Shown here piece after piece: positions 61,274 through 64,000 of a stretch of DNA of 64,000 nucleotides. Numbering within the stretch: position 1 is the stretch's first letter; every line of letters begins with the position of its first letter. The position numbers were made by a program, and so were the translations under genes. The notes beneath the pieces are model-generated. The model saw only the letters and a program-made list of their open reading frames with translations. It was not told where the DNA came from and ran no database searches. Source of the DNA: Pontibacter aydingkolensis (GTDB taxonomy: Bacteria; Bacteroidota; Bacteroidia; Cytophagales; Hymenobacteraceae); NCBI RefSeq assembly GCF_019443125.1, contig NZ_JAHYXK010000014.1:47588-111587 (forward strand). The letters run 5' to 3'.

Positions 61274-62314
61274 ATGGCTTTATCACTTAAACCATTGCAC
61301 GATCAGGTGATCGTGATCACAGGAGCATCCAGCGGCATCGGACTTTCAACGGCTCTCAAAGCAGCTAAGAAAGGAGCCAAAGTAGTGCTGGCTTCACGCA
61401 ACGGCGATGCGCTGGCTAAAATAGAACAGCAAATTAAAAACGAAGGCGGACAAGCAATTTACGTTGTGGCAGATGTCGGACGCCAGGAAGATATACATAA
61501 GATAGCAGATGCCGCTATTGGTCGTTTCGGGGGTTTCGACACTTGGGTAAACGATGCAGGAGTGTCTATTTATGGACGGCTGGAAGAGGTAAGCGATGAA
61601 GACAACCGCCGCCTTTTCGACACCAATTTCTGGGGGCTGGTTTACGGCTCGCTTGCAGCCGCACAACACCTGAAATCACGCAACGGCGGCGCTATTATTA
61701 ACTTAGGCAGTGTGCTTTCTGATGTAGCCATTCCTATACAGGGCATGTACAGTGCCAGCAAGCATGCCGTAAAAGGCTTTACAGATGCCCTGCGCATGGA
61801 ACTGGAAGATGATAATGCACCGATATCAGTTACACTTATAAAACCGGCTGCCATTAACACGCCTTATACCGAACATGCCCGCAACTACATGGACGAGGAG
61901 CCTACGCTACCGCCTCCAGTTTACCAGCCCGAAGAAGTGGCCGATGCCATACTTTACGCTGCTACACATCCGCAACGTGATTTGTTTATAGGTAGCGGTG
62001 GTAAAATAATGAGCAGCATGAACAAGTATGCTCCAGGGGTAATGGACTGGGTAGGCGAGAACATGATGATCAAACAGCAGAAAAAGAATGAGCCAGCCCA
62101 CCATCATGAAGGCTCATTGCACCATCCTGGCCAGGACGGCGAAATTTACGGCAACTACGATGGCCATGTGCAAAAGAGCGTGTACACCAGGGCGAAGATA
62201 AATCCGGTGATTACAGGCGTTGCCATTGCCACAGCCAGTGCTGCTGCGCTTGCCTTGTTAGGTAAAAACAGCCTGAAGAAGTTAGACCGGGATCTTGTAA
62301 ATAAAAAGAAATAA
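61274..62314 (+). CDS. SDR-family oxidoreductase with C-terminal membrane segment
   Basis: 346 residues. The Rossmann loop TGASSGIG is at 17-24, WVNDAGVS at about 91, Ser in NLGSVLS, and YSASKHAVKGF holds the catalytic Tyr and Lys. The core ends at about residue 250. The tail holds a His-rich stretch (AHHHEGSLHHP) and a final hydrophobic segment (ITGVAIATASAAALALLG) with Lys/Arg-rich end, suggesting membrane association. Substrate unknown. It is not obviously linked to the heme genes and has its own terminator. Confidence 0.9.
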   Translation: MALSLKPLHDQVIVITGASSGIGLSTALKAAKKGAKVVLASRNGDALAKIEQQIKNEGGQAIYVVADVGRQEDIHKIADAAIGRFGGFDTWVNDAGVSIYGRLEEVSDEDNRRLFDTNFWGLVYGSLAAAQHLKSRNGGAIINLGSVLSDVAIPIQGMYSASKHAVKGFTDALRMELEDDNAPISVTLIKPAAINTPYTEHARNYMDEEPTLPPPVYQPEEVADAILYAATHPQRDLFIGSGGKIMSSMNKYAPGVMDWVGENMMIKQQKKNEPAHHHEGSLHHPGQDGEIYGNYDGHVQKSVYTRAKINPVITGVAIATASAAALALLGKNSLKKLDRDLVNKKK

Positions 62315-62332
62315 TAAACTATAGAAAGCTTA

Positions 62333-62380
62333 AAAAAACAAGAGGCGCCATACTTTGAAGTATGGCGCCTCTTGTTTTTT
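62333..62380. terminator. Strong bidirectional terminator
   Basis: A 22-bp perfect stem (62333-62354 with 62359-62380; arms contain AAGAGGCGCCATACT) with a TTGA loop, A-run and T-run. It separates the convergent SDR and MBL genes. Confidence 0.93.
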
Positions 62381-62393
62381 AAGGCATTACTTT

Positions 62394-63275
62394 TTAAAAT
62401 AACTGTAACTGGTTATCCGGAACTGCTTTGCCTTTCATTGGTTTACTTCTGGCTCTAACAACTGGCTTCGCTATAAACGGAACAGCCGGGTCTACGCCAA
62501 CATCGTCGCTGCTGGAAATCCTGAACACCGGCGTTTCTTCGTAGCGTGAGGCTACCATTATGTTAGTTCCTGCCGCATGCTCGTTAAACAAATCATCCAC
62601 CAATTTGGGACAGTTGTTATTTTTGGAGAGGTGCCCCAGCAACAGGTGGCTCATGTATGCTGGCTTGTAAGCCGTAAACAGGTTTAGCGCCTGCCGGTTA
62701 GACAAATGCCCTTTGCCGCCGCTTATTCTTCTCTTAAGATGATATGGGTAATAGCCCTCAGCCAGCATCACCTCATCATAATTTGCCTCCAAAATAGCCG
62801 CATGGCATTGGCTGAAGTAATGGATCAATTGCTCACAGGGTGCCCCAATATCCGTAAACACACCTACCTTGGTGCCCTGGTAAGAGATGATAAAACTGTA
62901 TGGGTCAATAGCATCGTGCAGCTTTGGGAAGCCAATGATTTCCAGATTCCCTATTTTAACCGGCTCCTGGGCATTAAACGTGTGCACCGGGAAAGCCACT
63001 TCTTCAAACCTGGCCCTGCGCAACGTATGGGGTGTGATGTAAACCGGCAGCTTATACTTTTTGGCCAGCACTGGTATGCCTTTTATATGGTCTGAGTGCT
63101 CGTGCGACACAAAGATGGCTTTCACTTTGCTCATAGAAAGCCCCAATCGTGCCATACGTCTTTCTGTTTCGCGGCATGATATTCCGGCATCCACCAGTAC
63201 AGCTTCGTGCTCGTTACCAATATAATAGCAGTTGCCGTTGCTGCCAGAGTTAAGGGATGTTATATGTAAGTGCAT
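62394..63275 (-). CDS. Metallo-beta-lactamase-fold hydrolase (WalJ/YycJ-like)
   Basis: 293 residues from the ATG at 63273-63275. It begins MHLHITSLNSGSNGNCYYIG. VSHEHSDHIKG is the metal-binding HxHxDH motif. KLHDAIDPYSF, VGVFTDIG and LLGHLSKNNN give further metal and active-site residues. The pattern matches the YycJ/WalJ family linked to cell-wall and DNA-repair functions in Firmicutes. The role in Bacteroidota is not known to me. An 18-residue C-terminal tail ends in QLQLF, a possible beta-clamp-binding peptide (QL-x-LF type), which would suit a DNA-processing role (inference). Confidence 0.9.
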   Translation of the reverse strand: MHLHITSLNSGSNGNCYYIGNEHEAVLVDAGISCRETERRMARLGLSMSKVKAIFVSHEHSDHIKGIPVLAKKYKLPVYITPHTLRRARFEEVAFPVHTFNAQEPVKIGNLEIIGFPKLHDAIDPYSFIISYQGTKVGVFTDIGAPCEQLIHYFSQCHAAILEANYDEVMLAEGYYPYHLKRRISGGKGHLSNRQALNLFTAYKPAYMSHLLLGHLSKNNNCPKLVDDLFNEHAAGTNIMVASRYEETPVFRISSSDDVGVDPAVPFIAKPVVRARSKPMKGKAVPDNQLQLF

Positions 63276-63542
63276 GTAGTACAAAGTAAGCTGATTCCAA
63301 GCTATTCATCAAGCTTAAAAACCTGTTCTGGAGGGCTAAATTTATACTTTATCAGAAAAAATTTCCTAAAATTATACTTTGCGCCGGGCTGTGGTATAAT
63401 TAAAAGTATAAACCCCGATTTTGAACAGGCTATAGTCGCTTTTGATTCCTGAAGAGTTGAAGAAACTATGGACTGGTTAAGGGATTTGCAATTAAAACAT
63501 TGAGAGTCAAAGCAATTCAAAATAAAACTTCGTTACCGTTAG
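63276..63542. other. AT-rich spacer with TATACTT words
   Basis: TATACTT occurs twice (about 63343 and 63374) and AAGTATAAA near 63406. No gene. Confidence 0.5.
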
Positions 63543-63740
63543 AAGGTAGTGTCGTTTCATTCTAAAATTTCTGGCGTGAATCTTCAGATTCGTGATTAAG
63601 CAGTAATGTTAAGTCTATGACTCAACTGGCCCGGAGGACCAGGCAATAACCGGTCACGAGTCAAAGGTCCAGGACTTACTTCGGGACGTGAATGCTTGAG
63701 TCAAGGAAAGGAAAAAAAGAAGAAATGATACGGCCTGCCT
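63543..63740. mobile_element. MITE-like element, family A, decayed copy
   Basis: The left end GTGTCGTTTCATTCT and the right end AGAAATGATACGGCCTGCCT are imperfect versions of the family A termini. Read in reverse complement, the interior aligns with the 31480 copy (CTCCGGGCCAGTTGAGTC, AATCTGAAGATTCACGCCAG against AATCTGGAGATTTGCGCCAG). Confidence 0.6.
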
Positions 63741-63935
63741 CAAGGGGTCATTTCGCCGCTACGCTAACTTAAGTTTATACTTGGTAGCTACTGCTTAACC
63801 TCCCTTTAACCAAGATCCTTTCAGGATGACAAATGAATTGGTAGTTGCTAAAAAGTCCTCCTTTGAAAGGATCGGGATGGAGTTGCTACCTTTATCCGGA
63901 CATTAAGTTAAGCGAAAATTTAATACCTTAACGCT
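63741..63935. repeat. Dispersed repeat and probable IS left end
   Basis: CCAAGATCCTTTCAGGATGA (about 63810) is one more copy of the dispersed word. The DNA from about 63893 to 63935 leads into the transposase gene and probably contains the left end of the insertion sequence, but the boundary cannot be fixed. Confidence 0.5.
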
Positions 63936-64000
63936 ATGTCACAAGAGAGAAGAAGATTTGACAAGGAGTTCAAGCTGATGGCCGTTGAGCTCAGCAAGAG
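63936..64000 (+). CDS. IS3-family transposase OrfA, N-terminal fragment (cut by window edge)
   Basis: The ATG at 63936 starts MSQERRRFDKEFKLMAVE, followed by LSK. FDKEFKLMAVELSK is the opening of the helix-turn-helix protein OrfA (transposase_8 type) of IS3/IS911 elements. Only 21 codons are visible. The overlapping OrfB would lie beyond the window. Confidence 0.72.
   Translation, partial: MSQERRRFDKEFKLMAVELSK

Noticed and set aside
1..64000. CRISPR array, tRNA or rRNA genes
   Set aside because: No regularly spaced direct repeats and no cloverleaf or rRNA signature seen on either strand by eye.

Overview
The window looks like a chromosomal segment of an aerobic to microaerobic member of the Bacteroidota, probably Cytophagales/Hymenobacteraceae and plausibly Pontibacter-like. 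The genus is inference. The evidence is the following. Two large secreted proteins carry type IX secretion C-terminal sorting domains. There is a fused ccoN-ccoO cbb3 oxidase. Several histidine kinases share the ASHDL(K/Q)xP type H-box of this phylum. Shine-Dalgarno sequences are weak, with A-rich leaders instead. A GreA/GreB-like factor starts MSRAFVKEDD. I saw no tRNA, rRNA or CRISPR array.

Layout. (a) 1-5 kb: start of a hexapeptide acyltransferase, then a CheB remnant and a STAS remnant that face away from a shared break, then a class A penicillin-binding protein. (b) 5-11 kb: a phytochrome photosensory protein without its own kinase, followed on the same strand by a 1366-residue CheB-CheR-PAS-histidine kinase. 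(c) 11-16 kb: an Ala-rich secreted repeat protein, a beta-barrel protein and a two-component pair. (d) 16-25 kb: a subtilisin-like lipoprotein, a PAS-GAF-PAS kinase, small lipoproteins and unknowns, and a type IX secreted protein. (e) 26-29 kb: a solitary MmeI-family restriction-modification enzyme with an AT-rich specificity segment. (f) 30-39 kb: small unknowns, a DmpA-like peptidase, a second type IX protein, a DACNV-diadenylate cyclase-like protein and a Gre factor. (g) 40-61 kb: a coherent microaerobic respiration and heme block. It holds hemA, a FixL-like kinase with response regulators and a REC-CRP regulator, Usp proteins, ccoG-ccoH-TauE/SafE, ccoNO-Q-P, ccoS-ccoI, hemN and hemH. (h) 61-64 kb: an SDR, a WalJ-like beta-lactamase-fold hydrolase and the start of an IS3-type transposase at the right edge.

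The strongest new pattern is regulatory. Six intergenic regions of block (g) carry FNR/CRP-like 12-mers (TGAY-N4-RTCA) placed exactly 22 bp apart. In three regions both copies are intact; in three others one copy is degenerate. The likely regulator is the REC-CRP protein encoded in the same block. It has no FNR-type cysteine cluster, so oxygen would be sensed by the neighbouring kinase, whose two PAS domains both keep the FixL heme-ligand pattern. This gives a testable circuit: heme-PAS kinase, then REC-CRP, then cbb3 oxidase assembly and heme synthesis. A terminator-bounded stretch without a gene lies beside the ccoI sites and is a candidate small RNA.

The intergenic DNA is rich in short mobile repeats. 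They include a MITE-like element with a 33-bp terminal inverted repeat inserted into a 20-bp palindrome whose empty version is at 55154, a second family with shared ends in three places, and a TATACTT/AAGTATA word that recurs across coding and non-coding DNA.
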